Below are positions 29,289 through 38,232 of a DNA stretch of 60,734 nt, one piece after another (position 1 is the first letter of the stretch; each line of letters starts with the position of its first letter). Below the pieces are notes generated by a model, which worked only from the letters and a program-made list of their open reading frames with translations, was not told where the DNA came from and did no database searches. The translations under genes were made by a program, and so were the position numbers. The stretch is taken from the NCBI RefSeq assembly GCF_002078015.1, contig NZ_LWBP01000214.1, forward strand, positions 1 to 60,734, written 5' to 3'. Origin of the DNA: Niastella populi. Lineage in GTDB: Bacteria; Bacteroidota; Bacteroidia; Chitinophagales; Chitinophagaceae.

Positions 29289-30734
29289 TTATTCAGCCCT
29301 GGCTTTTAGCGATATGTTACGCTTGTTGGTTATATCCCGGGCATTGAAATCAACACTATCGTTATCAAAAATGAAAGTAAATTTGTACAGGTTGATGCCG
29401 GTGAGGCTATTGTATTCAACATGAAGTTTTTCTTTTACCCAACAACTCCTGAGTGCAACGGGTAAACCAAACAGATGTTCACGGGAGATCACATACCGGT
29501 TACCCATTCCCATCGCCAGTTTTTGTTTGCCGCCATCTTCCATGTCAAGAATTAGATAGTGATCTTTACTGCCCTTTTCGAACCGGAAAGCAGTTATCTC
29601 AAGGCCATTTTTTTCCAGGCGGAAGGTTTTATTGAGCATACCCGTTGAAAAATTGTTTTCAGGGCTGCTACCGGTGTCAGGCAACCGGATCTGCTTTACC
29701 TGCTGCAGTAATTCGGTATAGTGGTTCTCTTCCGGCTTATAGGCTGCTATGGCATTCATTACCAGGTTGTCCATTTCGCCGGCATCAAATCCGCCGCCTG
29801 TTGTTACGATAACCACATTTTTGTCTTTCAGCACGAACAACCGCTGCCCGCCTCTTCCCATAGCCTGTATTTCATGTGGGTTCTCACTGTCGAGCCACCA
29901 GCCATACCCATACGATTCTGTTTTGTGTACATAATATAAGGGTTGGATCTTTTGTATCCAACTTGCAGGAACAACCTGTTTCCCTTGCCATTTTCCTTCC
30001 CGCAATAACAAAGAACCGATCTTAGCCAGATCATAAGGACGCATATAGAGATCGCCCCAGCCATGATTGACGCCTTTTTTGTTTTTGTCCCAGTATGTTG
30101 TATTAAACTGAAGTACATCGAACAGGTATTTCCTTGCGAAATCGTGGCAGTTCATTTTCGTGGCCCTTTGCAGGATCTCTGCAAGCAGGTAGAAATTGCC
30201 GCTGCAATAAGAAAATTTTTCGCCTGGTTTTGATGAGAAGGGAAGACCGAGCATAAACCCTGCCCAGTCTGCCTGGTCCTGCATATGCTCCAGTTCTTTT
30301 TCTCCATTGGCCCAACTGCATTGGAAGCCCGATGCCATATTCACCAGGTCTTTTATGGTCAGGAGTTTGAGCGTGCTGTCTTTTACAGGATGTTCCGGAA
30401 AGTAATTGATTACCGTATCATGCTCACTCCCGATAAATCCTTTGTCGATAGCAATGCCGGTCAGGAGCGACACAACACTTTTGGTAACCGACGCCAGATC
30501 ATGTGCATACTGTTGCCGGTAAGGATAAAAAGCGGCATCGAGCACCACATGGTTGTTCCTGATGATTAAAAGGCTATGGATATTTGTGCCGGCCTGTTGC
30601 AGATCCCTGATACCACTTGATAGTGACAGCGAGCTCATTCCCTGTGATTCAGGTGTAGCTATTTTCCAGGGAATTTGCTGACCGTAACAATTCACGACAC
30701 TAATTAGAAGGAGCAGGTGCAAATGTTTTTTCAT
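29289..30734 (-). CDS. Serine hydrolase of the beta-lactamase (class C/PBP4-like) family
   Basis: 481 residues. A signal peptide (HLHLLLLISVVNCYG) indicates export. The SxxK motif is in LASVTKSVVSLLTG, the second motif is YCSGN (Tyr-x-Asn type: FSYCSGNFYLLAEIL), and MGRGGQRLFVLKDKNVVIV holds the third, HxG/KTG-like, position. About 130 extra residues follow the core. These enzymes cleave ester or amide bonds of beta-lactams, peptides or D-amino-acid stems; the substrate here is unknown. Its start codon overlaps the stop of the GlxA-type regulator by 4 nt (30731-30734), so the two are translated together. Confidence 0.85.
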   Translation of the reverse strand: MKKHLHLLLLISVVNCYGQQIPWKIATPESQGMSSLSLSSGIRDLQQAGTNIHSLLIIRNNHVVLDAAFYPYRQQYAHDLASVTKSVVSLLTGIAIDKGFIGSEHDTVINYFPEHPVKDSTLKLLTIKDLVNMASGFQCSWANGEKELEHMQDQADWAGFMLGLPFSSKPGEKFSYCSGNFYLLAEILQRATKMNCHDFARKYLFDVLQFNTTYWDKNKKGVNHGWGDLYMRPYDLAKIGSLLLREGKWQGKQVVPASWIQKIQPLYYVHKTESYGYGWWLDSENPHEIQAMGRGGQRLFVLKDKNVVIVTTGGGFDAGEMDNLVMNAIAAYKPEENHYTELLQQVKQIRLPDTGSSPENNFSTGMLNKTFRLEKNGLEITAFRFEKGSKDHYLILDMEDGGKQKLAMGMGNRYVISREHLFGLPVALRSCWVKEKLHVEYNSLTGINLYKFTFIFDNDSVDFNARDITNKRNISLKARAE

Positions 30735-31651
30735 TGGTCTGTATTTTTTAAGATTCGCTGAAGCTGCCTGGCGGTTTTGAATCCGCAGCGGGAAGCAATA
30801 TATTCAATGGTGAAATCAGGGTTATTGAGCATGGTTTTCGCCAGTTCTAGTCTCAATAACGTCAGGTATTCGAGTATGGTAGTACCGGTCTTTTCCTTAA
30901 ATACCCGGCTCAGGTTTCTCGGGCTCATGGCAACCATTTTCGCCAGGTTGTCAATGGAGTTTTCTTCTGCGAGATGTTCAATAAGATAGTCCTGTACCGT
31001 ATGTATGTTTGGATTAATATGGTTGCGGTAATCGAGGTAAACACTTTGCTGTGAATGGTGCTGGCTTCTGCGGTGGTACACAACCAGCCCACGGGCTACC
31101 TTATGTGTAAACAGGGCGCCCTTCAACTCTTCGAGGATAGCCAGCGAAAGGTCGATGCCGGCGCTGATGCCTGCGCTGGTATATACGTTGTTGCTTTTTT
31201 TATACAGAATATCAGTTAGTACTTTTGCTTCCGGGAAAGTTTGCTGAAGCGTTTCTATTCTTCTCCAATGCGTAGTGCACTCGGTGTTTTTCAGCAGGCC
31301 CGCATAACCTAAGGCAAAGGCGCCGTTACAAACCGCGCAAATAAAAGTGCCTTCACCGGAACATTGTTTCAGCCAGTTAAAGAATGCATGCTGCGTTTTG
31401 AAAGCACTGCTGCTGACATATTGAAAATCCATGCCAGGCACAAACAGATAGTCCCCGTTCAACAGGTTAGCTTCACTGAAGTGGCTGACTTTACCAAACG
31501 GAAGCCCTGAGGAACTTACGCTGGTTTCTTCCAAACAATAAAATTCAAGCTCCACTTCGAAGCCATAGTACCTTGCTTCGGTAAATACCTGCACGGGCCC
31601 GGCCAGGTCAAGTATTTCAACAAATGGAGGTACTATAAACGCTATTTTCAT
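30731..31651 (-). CDS. GlxA-type transcriptional regulator (DJ-1/PfpI plus AraC domain)
   Basis: 306 residues. Residues 1-180 form a DJ-1/PfpI-like domain (IAFIVPPFVEILDLAGPVQV, ICAVCNGAFALGYAGLL with the elbow Cys, and TSAGISAGIDLSLAIL). Residues about 215-306 carry two AraC-type helix-turn-helix units (ENSIDNLAKMVAMSPRNLSR, ending FKTARQLQRILKN). GlxA-family proteins sense a small metabolite through the PfpI-like domain. The 4-nt overlap with the downstream serine hydrolase suggests that the hydrolase is its regulatory target or partner. Confidence 0.9.
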   Translation of the reverse strand: MKIAFIVPPFVEILDLAGPVQVFTEARYYGFEVELEFYCLEETSVSSSGLPFGKVSHFSEANLLNGDYLFVPGMDFQYVSSSAFKTQHAFFNWLKQCSGEGTFICAVCNGAFALGYAGLLKNTECTTHWRRIETLQQTFPEAKVLTDILYKKSNNVYTSAGISAGIDLSLAILEELKGALFTHKVARGLVVYHRRSQHHSQQSVYLDYRNHINPNIHTVQDYLIEHLAEENSIDNLAKMVAMSPRNLSRVFKEKTGTTILEYLTLLRLELAKTMLNNPDFTIEYIASRCGFKTARQLQRILKNTDQ

Positions 31652-31750
31652 AAAACAGGCTTGTTACAACAAAAATACCAACGTTTGAGGGGAACTGGCA
31701 GACACCGGGGCGTCAGAAACGGACATAATGGGCGCAGGCTGCATAACCGG

Positions 31751-31777
31751 AAAATAAAAAGGCCCCGGGGCGGGGCC
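31751..31777 (-). terminator. Terminator of the TolC/HlyD/ABC operon
   Basis: GGCCCCG (31761-31767) and CGGGGCC (31771-31777) form a GC-rich stem with a 3-nt loop. On the minus strand it is followed by TTTTTATTTT. Confidence 0.88.
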
Positions 31778-31862
31778 ATATAATATCAGTTAGCGGAAAA
31801 TTCCATTTTCATGTAAGCGTTGAATGTTTACACGTTTCACAGGTAGTCAGATGTATACCGTG

Positions 31863-33299
31863 TTACTGTGCTGCCATCATCCCGGCCGACCATTGTATGC
31901 CGTAAGCGGCTTTACGATACTTCACCTGCAGTTCTACCACTTTCTGTTGCATTTCAAGGGTTTTATTTTCCCTGGCATTGATCAGAAAGAGGGAACTTTC
32001 ACCCTGCTGTAACTTCAACTCTTCATTACGCAAAAGGAAGTCATAGGCTTTATTCATTTCGCGGGCCGCCTGCAGCTGCCCCTGCAGCTGAATGGCCTCA
32101 TTGTAATATTTTCTTATTTTATTCTGCAGGTCCCATAATTTATTATCCAGTTCCAGGTTGTTATCCCTGATCTTCAACAATACATTCCTGTATTCGCCCC
32201 GGTTCTGGCGCCATAGCAACGGCACTTTTACATTGACACCCAGCTTATAATTATTTTCAAGATAATATGATGACATGCCCTTGAACTGGTAATAGTCTTT
32301 GCTAAGCAGATTGGCCTGGAGGGTAACAGCAGGCAGAAAGTTCTGTAATTTAAGTTTGCGTTCGGTTTCCAGTGCGCTGACTTTGTAACGGGTTATCTGC
32401 AGCGCCGGGTGCGCGGAAATAGTTTGTGCCAAAAGGGCGCTTGTATCGGGTAACATTATAGGGCCTGTGAACCGGAGGGTATCTGGTATATAGTCATCCG
32501 GAAGCAGGTAGGGTTCTTCGCCTGCCGTCCAGAGGTAAGCAGACAATTCCAGCTTTTTCCTGGTCAGCTCGAGCATGGCCTCATTCTGCAACAATCGCAT
32601 GTTTTGTAACTGGGCCCAGGCTTCAATTGTATCGGCCATGGCGCGGTCGCCGTTCATAAAGGCGATGTTTACAAGGCGCGCCCTTTTTGCTGCAACGTTC
32701 ACGTTGCCTGAATAGATCTGGTAGGTATACCATGCGCCGGTCCATTCCCAATAAGCGGTGTAAGCATTGAACAACAGGTCGTTGATCGTTGCAAGCCGTT
32801 CCTGTTCGCTTTGCCGCAGGTATATTTTTGCCTGTTGAAGCGTGGTGCGCTTCCTGTCGGTCAATAGCCCGTTCAACAGCGGTATTTCCATACCCAGGTA
32901 ACTGGCCACCCCTCTGGTACGCTCGGGACTTATGTACTGCCCGCTGCTTTTTTCGTACCCACCTTTAATACTAACGCCAATGCCGGTGGGAAGTTTGATC
33001 TCAGGGTTGGTGTACCGGTAATAGTTAGTTCCATCGAGCGTTTTTGCAGCAGAAGCCGCATCAATCACCGGGTCGAAAGCGCCCCGGGCGGTCAGCAGGT
33101 CTGCTTTCGCCTTTTCGGTAAGCAGATCAGCCTGTTTTGCCACCGGGTGATATTGCTTTACCTGTTGGGCAAACGCTTCAACCGTTAACAGGTATTTATG
33201 CTGCGCCCGGCTTTTCAAACAGGCTGCCGGTAATATTATGAGTGACAGGGTGGTGCATAAAAAGCGCCGCACGCCAATGCCGAATGTTGTGTTGATCAT
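31863..33299 (-). CDS. TolC-family outer-membrane efflux protein
   Basis: 478 residues with an N-terminal signal region. Long heptad-like helices dominate (LLTEKAKADLLTARGAFDPV, AALETERKLKLQNF-type segments, MNKAYDFLLRNEELKLQQGE), split by beta-strand-like parts (GVNVKVPLL, YLGMEIPLL). The two half-repeats and the length fit the OEP/TolC family, which forms trimeric outer-membrane channels. Its start overlaps the stop of the HlyD-like gene by 4 nt, so it is the last gene of a three-gene exporter operon. Confidence 0.88.
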   Translation of the reverse strand: MINTTFGIGVRRFLCTTLSLIILPAACLKSRAQHKYLLTVEAFAQQVKQYHPVAKQADLLTEKAKADLLTARGAFDPVIDAASAAKTLDGTNYYRYTNPEIKLPTGIGVSIKGGYEKSSGQYISPERTRGVASYLGMEIPLLNGLLTDRKRTTLQQAKIYLRQSEQERLATINDLLFNAYTAYWEWTGAWYTYQIYSGNVNVAAKRARLVNIAFMNGDRAMADTIEAWAQLQNMRLLQNEAMLELTRKKLELSAYLWTAGEEPYLLPDDYIPDTLRFTGPIMLPDTSALLAQTISAHPALQITRYKVSALETERKLKLQNFLPAVTLQANLLSKDYYQFKGMSSYYLENNYKLGVNVKVPLLWRQNRGEYRNVLLKIRDNNLELDNKLWDLQNKIRKYYNEAIQLQGQLQAAREMNKAYDFLLRNEELKLQQGESSLFLINARENKTLEMQQKVVELQVKYRKAAYGIQWSAGMMAAQ

Positions 33300-34645
33300 T
33301 TTTTTTCCTTTTGCCGGGTTTCCTGCAGTTGATAATATTCAGGGGGAAAGCCATTTATATTTCGCCATAGCTCGTAATAAACCGGCACATCTTTCAATAA
33401 CATGATGCCTTCAGCGCCGGTGCCTATGCGCAACTGCGCCGGCCATTTACTATCCGCCGCATCTTCAACTACCAGCACACGAAACCTGCCATTGGCGCTT
33501 ACGGAATTTTCAACAGCTATTACCCGACCGCCGAATGTACCGTAACTGCCGCCGGGCCAACCGCTGAACACGATGGCGGGGAAGCCGTCAAAAACGAATC
33601 TCACCTTTTGTCCCTGGCTGATCAGCGAGAGGTCCATCGGCTTTACAAAAAGTTCAATTGCATACTGGATCTTATCGGGAACGATCTCCACGATCATATC
33701 GCCTTCTTTCAGGAATTCGCCTATACCGGCTTTCCTGGCTTTAATAACCTGGCCGCTTTGGGGAGCCACGATATAATATAATTTGCTGCGGGCATCGTAG
33801 TTGGCCAGTTGGTTCTGCAGTTTCGACAGCTCGGCTTCCGAACCGGCGGCGTCGGACAGGGAGGAATACCGGTCGCCCCGCACTTTGGCAATTTTATCGG
33901 CATACTCCTGCAGGGAGGCCTGCTGCTCGATGCGCAGGTTGGTAAGCTCCTGGCGGCTTTGTTGCAATTTATTGTCGGCGCTGTTCAATTTTGCAAGGCC
34001 ATTCTGATAGTTTATTTTCCTTTTTTCCAGCTCTGTGAGGGATATAGCGCCGCTGTCGTACATAATGCGGGCTGCATCGATCTGCCGTTGATATGCCTGC
34101 AATTCATTGCTTACCGCTACGAGGTCGGCCTCCTCCGTGCTGATCTTCAATTGCTGTTGGGCAATCTTGTTCTCAATTGATCTCAGCTTCAGTTCGCGTG
34201 CCTGTTCAAGGGCCTTTGATTGCATTGAAGTGGCCGATGCTTTGTTCCTGTAGCCGTCAATGCTTTGTTGTTTTGCCGTTATCTGGTCCTTTGTCCGCTG
34301 CAATAGTTGCGGATCGAAATACTCTACTTTAACTTCACCCAATTGTAGAAGGGTGTCGCCGGCGTTAACAAAATCGCCTTCCTTCACATGCCATTTGGCA
34401 ATACTGCCGGCAATAACCGTATTCACCTGTTGCGGACGTTGCTCCTGGCGCAGCGTGGTTACGGTTCCTTTGGCCCTGATGTTCTGCGTCCATGGTAAAA
34501 AGAGTACAGCGATCAGTACCAACAGCATACCCCAAAGCCATTTACTGATATGGCTCCTTCGGTTATACAGGTATATCTTTGAAAAGCATCCGGGGCTGTT
34601 CGATGTCGCCGTTTTTTCAAAATCTGTGTATAGGTACCGGTCCAT
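33296..34645 (-). CDS. HlyD-family membrane-fusion (adaptor) protein
   Basis: 449 residues. One transmembrane helix near the N-terminus (WLWGMLLVLIAVLFLPW) anchors it in the inner membrane. The first lipoyl/barrel half is seen at GSIAKWHVKEGDFVNAGDTLLQLG. Two long coiled-coil helices span about residues 110-270. The second half is at YIVAPQSGQVIKARKAGIGEFLKEGD, and a beta domain closes the chain (GQKVRFVFDGFPAIVFSG). It connects the ABC pump to the TolC channel. It lies 39 nt downstream of the ABC gene and overlaps the TolC-like gene. Confidence 0.92.
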   Translation of the reverse strand: MDRYLYTDFEKTATSNSPGCFSKIYLYNRRSHISKWLWGMLLVLIAVLFLPWTQNIRAKGTVTTLRQEQRPQQVNTVIAGSIAKWHVKEGDFVNAGDTLLQLGEVKVEYFDPQLLQRTKDQITAKQQSIDGYRNKASATSMQSKALEQARELKLRSIENKIAQQQLKISTEEADLVAVSNELQAYQRQIDAARIMYDSGAISLTELEKRKINYQNGLAKLNSADNKLQQSRQELTNLRIEQQASLQEYADKIAKVRGDRYSSLSDAAGSEAELSKLQNQLANYDARSKLYYIVAPQSGQVIKARKAGIGEFLKEGDMIVEIVPDKIQYAIELFVKPMDLSLISQGQKVRFVFDGFPAIVFSGWPGGSYGTFGGRVIAVENSVSANGRFRVLVVEDAADSKWPAQLRIGTGAEGIMLLKDVPVYYELWRNINGFPPEYYQLQETRQKEKK

Positions 34646-34684
34646 ATATAGCTGATTTTATATTGTCGATCATGCATTTGTTAG

Positions 34685-36340
34685 TTAACTTAATTTGCCT
34701 AGCGTTACCACCCGGTTGCAGTAAGTTCCGAGTTCCTGATCCTTTGATGCGATCAGTATGGTGGCGGCAATCTCTTTGCTGATATACCTGATCACTGCGG
34801 TTTTATTGTCGGGTGAAAGATGTGCGAACGGTTCTTCCAGTAAAAGCATACGTTGATTGGCCGCAAGCGCTCTTATCAGCAGTATATTTTTACGAACATT
34901 CTCCGGCAGTTTATTCCCCACGGGTTGCAGTAGTGTATCATAACCTTTCGAAGAAGCTTTTACAAAGGCGGTAAGACCGGTTATCTGGCAGAGTTGGTTG
35001 ATCTCTTCCATACCAATGGCAGGATTGCCCATGGTAAGGTTATCCCATAGCGTGCCATGAAAAATATCCTGGCTGCCCAGCAGGATACCGGTATGTTTAC
35101 GAAGGCTGGCCACCTCGTAATTTCCGATGGGGACATTGTTCAGTAAAATATTGCCGGTGTAGTTCTTAAATGCGCCGGTAAGCAGGCGCAGCACGGTAGA
35201 CTTGCCTGTACCCGATTCGCCCCTGATCTGCACCATTTGACCAGGTTCAATTGCAAAGCTGATGTCGTTCAATACCGGCCTGTTATTGCCATAGGCAAAC
35301 GTCACGTTCTTAAATTCCACGGCCACGCCTTCCTTCAGGTCATCCAGTTGCAGGCTGCCGCTTTGTTCCGTTTCCGCATCGGCAATAACGCTCAGTTTTT
35401 CCACTGAAACAATTGCGTCGTAAACAACGTCGAGGTTAGTGATCAGTTTTTCGATGGATATAATGATGGCGATGATGACGATATCGGCGGCAATGAACTG
35501 GCCCACGTTGATCTGTTGATTTACCAGCAGGTATGCGCCGATTATAAGCATTGCGGTAGTGATAAGCACTTTAAACGAGATCAGGCTCCAGAACTGGGTT
35601 AACAGAACCCCGAAATAACTTGTGCGGTACCCGAGGTAATCACTCACCAACACATCGGTTCTGTTGAGGTGAAAGGAGGTACCTTTTGAATATTTGAATG
35701 TTTTGATCGATCGGGCGATCTCCTGTAACCAGGCGGCTACGGCGTATTTGTAAGTGCTGGCCTTATACGCGGCCTGCAGGCCCCGGCCTGAGGATGCCAG
35801 GATGATAGTAAGCACAATGGCGATCAACACCAGGCCGAATGCAATAAACACCGGATGATAAAAAGACAATAAGAGTAGCCCAAGCAATATCTGGATAACC
35901 GCAGCCGGCAGTTCCAGCATCAGTTTGTCGATGCCCTTCTGCAGCGTAATACTGTCGAAATAACGGTTAACCAGCTCAGGCAGATATTCATTGTCAAGAG
36001 GTTCGATATTCAGTTTGGGCAGTCGGTCGGCATATTCAAGCGAATAGCGAACAAAAAGTTTCTGCTTAACTTTTTCAATGATCTGCAGTTGCCTCACCTG
36101 TAACAGGCCGTTGATGAATACGCCAAAAACAACCATGCCGATCAATACGACAATAGATGTGGAAATGGTACCGGCCATAACAAAGCTGATTATCGACTGA
36201 ATGCCCAGTGGAAGGGAGAGCTGCACAAGTCCCGCCAAAAGGGCGAACAGGCAGGCTGTGGCAAAATCTTTCCGGTCGCGGAACAGAATGCTGTTGAGCT
36301 TAACCAGTGACGGTAACAGAGAAATGGATTGGTGTGCCAT
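34685..36340 (-). CDS. ABC exporter (peptidase-less) with non-canonical ATPase motifs
   Basis: 551 residues. Six membrane helices form the N-terminal half (LFALLAGLVQLSLPLGIQSIISF and others) and an ABC ATPase the C-terminal half. Walker A GESGTGKST is intact (about residues 378-386), and Walker B LLLEEPFAHLSPD is recognisable. The signature normally written LSGGQ reads LPENVRKN. The H-loop His is replaced by Lys in ILIASKDQELG. With HlyD- and TolC-like partners it forms a type-I-like exporter. No C39 peptidase domain and no cargo gene are visible. The relatives I remember from Bacteroidota share the odd signature, so it is probably a family trait. Confidence 0.87.
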   Translation of the reverse strand: MAHQSISLLPSLVKLNSILFRDRKDFATACLFALLAGLVQLSLPLGIQSIISFVMAGTISTSIVVLIGMVVFGVFINGLLQVRQLQIIEKVKQKLFVRYSLEYADRLPKLNIEPLDNEYLPELVNRYFDSITLQKGIDKLMLELPAAVIQILLGLLLLSFYHPVFIAFGLVLIAIVLTIILASSGRGLQAAYKASTYKYAVAAWLQEIARSIKTFKYSKGTSFHLNRTDVLVSDYLGYRTSYFGVLLTQFWSLISFKVLITTAMLIIGAYLLVNQQINVGQFIAADIVIIAIIISIEKLITNLDVVYDAIVSVEKLSVIADAETEQSGSLQLDDLKEGVAVEFKNVTFAYGNNRPVLNDISFAIEPGQMVQIRGESGTGKSTVLRLLTGAFKNYTGNILLNNVPIGNYEVASLRKHTGILLGSQDIFHGTLWDNLTMGNPAIGMEEINQLCQITGLTAFVKASSKGYDTLLQPVGNKLPENVRKNILLIRALAANQRMLLLEEPFAHLSPDNKTAVIRYISKEIAATILIASKDQELGTYCNRVVTLGKLS

Positions 36341-36369
36341 GGCTTGTTGTGGCTTAATAGGTTTGGATG

Positions 36370-36377
36370 TAAATGTA
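36370..36377 (-). promoter_or_regulatory. Candidate -7 element TACATTTA of the exporter operon
   Basis: On the minus strand this reads TACATTTA, one base from TAnnTTTG, 30 nt before the ABC gene start. The double palindrome sits just upstream of it. Confidence 0.35.
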
Positions 36378-36384
36378 TACTAAA

Positions 36385-36415
36385 ACTATCAGTTATGATA
36401 GTAATACTATCATAA
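36385..36415. promoter_or_regulatory. Compound operator: two overlapping perfect palindromes
   Basis: Palindrome one (36385-36402) is ACTATCA, spacer gtta, TGATAGT. Palindrome two (36393-36415) is TTATGATAGTA, one central A, then the exact complement. They share the middle half-site, giving three regularly spaced TGATAGT-type half-sites next to the presumed promoter of the exporter operon. This is the layout expected for a dimeric repressor of the TetR, MarR or HxlR kind. No such regulator is encoded next to it. Confidence 0.7.
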
Positions 36416-36522
36416 AAAGATGTAAAAGTATTATTAATTAAAGTATTGATACCGGCCTGGCTGCCTGCCGGCGAAAATGTTCTTTTGAATTGGGCGAAAC
36501 AGAAAGGGGGGAGGGGGCCTTA

Positions 36523-38067
36523 TCAGGCATGCAGTGAATGGGCAACTTCTACTGCCTTAATTCCAATGAGATGTAATTCAATATGCCTGTCTTTTGCTTT
36601 TGTCGTAAACTCGCTTATCGTTTCCAATATGTCGTAGTCTATAAAATTACAGTTGCTTCCATCGATCGTGAGGGCCGTATAAGGAGAAACTTCATCCAGC
36701 GTTTTTTTAAGTTTTACTTTATTTAAGAACGTAACGTTGCTGTTTAATTTTATCAGTTCAGTTTCTATTCCGTGTATCACCGTGCGGGTGATCCTGTATT
36801 CCGCTCTGAAATTATTTTGTATTATAAAATAAATGGAAAACAGGAGGCCTATACTCACTCCGATCAAAAGGTCGGTTGCCAGGATCACAATGATAGTCAA
36901 TACGAAGGGCAGGAATTGTTTCCAGCCCAGGCTAAACATGTTTTTGTAAAGTTTTGGTTTTGTTAAGTTATATCCCGTAACCAACAGGATGGCCGAAAGA
37001 GATGCGAACGGGATCAGGTTGAGGATGAATGGGATCAGCAATACAGCCAGAAGTAATAACACTCCATGTGTAATGGCAGCCGTTTTGGTACGCGCGCCGG
37101 CGTCTACATTGGCCGCACCCCGCACAACAACGGCTGTTAAGGGTATTGCACCCAGCAGGCCGCAGGTAATATTGCCGATGCCCTGTGCAATCAGTTCCCG
37201 GTTCACCGGTGTTATGCGGTTATGTTTGTCGAGCTTGTCCACCGCTTCTATACACAACAGCGTTTCCAGGGAAGCCAGTAATCCGATAACCACGCCGTCT
37301 TTCCAGATCTGCGTGTTGGAGAAGAGCTGATCAAACGCCGGAAATGAGATGTTTGAAAATAAGCCGGCAGGGATATTGACAAGTTGGTCTGGTTTAAGCG
37401 TTAACACGCTGTTTGTGTTAATAAATATAACTGAGAACACGATGCCCGTGGCTACTACAAATAATGGCGCGGGAGTGTTAGCCAGCTTTTTAGCAAAAGG
37501 CCGTTGCAGCAGCACGAGGAGGGCCAGCGAAAAAAGCGTAATGATTAAAGAGCCTTTACTTATATGCTGAGTTAAGGCCTGATATTTTTTTGGTGAGAAC
37601 AGATCATGCAGGCCGCTCGTCCAGAAATCAGGTTGATCATACCCGATTGACAAAGGGAGCTGTTTTGCAATTAACATTATGCCAATGGCTGCCAGCATTC
37701 CTTTAATTACTGCGGAAGGAAAATAATTGGCGATGCTTCCCAGTTTTAGCAAACCAAGTAGCAGTTGAAACGCTCCTGCAATAATTACCGCCAACAGGAA
37801 AACATGGTAGTTACCTAGTGTAATGATTGAGCCGGCTACTACGGTTGTTAACCCGGCTGCCGGTCCTGATACGGCCAAAGGCGAGGCGCTGATGGATGCT
37901 ACCATGATGCCGCCGATGATGCCCGATAAAAGGCCTGCATATAAAGGCGCCCCCGATGCCAGGGCGATGCCGAGGCATAACGGTAATGCAACCAGGAATA
38001 CAGCCAGCCCTGCTGCAAGATCATGCCGCAGCCACATGATGCGATAATATTTAAATGTTCGTTTCAA
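36523..38067 (-). CDS. SulP-family inorganic anion transporter
   Basis: 514 residues. About 11-12 membrane helices begin with WLRHDLAAGLAVFLVALPLCLGIALASGAP, the SulP signature, and continue with FVVATGIVFSVIF-type segments and LLASLETLLCIEAVDKLDKHNR. The end (about 420-510) is a STAS domain: NVTFLNKVKLKKTLDEV, YTALTIDGSNCNFIDYDILE. SulP proteins carry sulfate, bicarbonate or similar anions across the inner membrane; the substrate cannot be read here. It is 165 nt downstream of the methyltransferase/GcvH-like cassette, behind a terminator, and has no carbonic anhydrase neighbour. Confidence 0.9.
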   Translation of the reverse strand: MKRTFKYYRIMWLRHDLAAGLAVFLVALPLCLGIALASGAPLYAGLLSGIIGGIMVASISASPLAVSGPAAGLTTVVAGSIITLGNYHVFLLAVIIAGAFQLLLGLLKLGSIANYFPSAVIKGMLAAIGIMLIAKQLPLSIGYDQPDFWTSGLHDLFSPKKYQALTQHISKGSLIITLFSLALLVLLQRPFAKKLANTPAPLFVVATGIVFSVIFINTNSVLTLKPDQLVNIPAGLFSNISFPAFDQLFSNTQIWKDGVVIGLLASLETLLCIEAVDKLDKHNRITPVNRELIAQGIGNITCGLLGAIPLTAVVVRGAANVDAGARTKTAAITHGVLLLLAVLLIPFILNLIPFASLSAILLVTGYNLTKPKLYKNMFSLGWKQFLPFVLTIIVILATDLLIGVSIGLLFSIYFIIQNNFRAEYRITRTVIHGIETELIKLNSNVTFLNKVKLKKTLDEVSPYTALTIDGSNCNFIDYDILETISEFTTKAKDRHIELHLIGIKAVEVAHSLHA

Positions 38068-38119
38068 TATTCAGTCTGCTTTAGTAAGAGATATCGATGC
38101 TTCATGTTCGCCAGTGGAT

Positions 38120-38192
38120 CAAAAAAGTTTGGAGGGCTGTATCCATTCGATATTGGGCCAGAGGAGGCTTAACCAGCCAGCCCTTCCAAACT
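38120..38192 (-). terminator. Large terminator after the methyltransferase cassette
   Basis: AGTTTGGAGGGCTG (38126-38139) and CAGCCCTTCCAAACT (38178-38192) pair with a single bulge. A 38-nt loop separates them and is itself able to pair in part. On the minus strand it is followed by TTTTTT. Confidence 0.75.
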
Positions 38193-38232
38193 ATAGGGCG
38201 GAAACGCTATTTGTATAGGGAACGGAAAAAAA

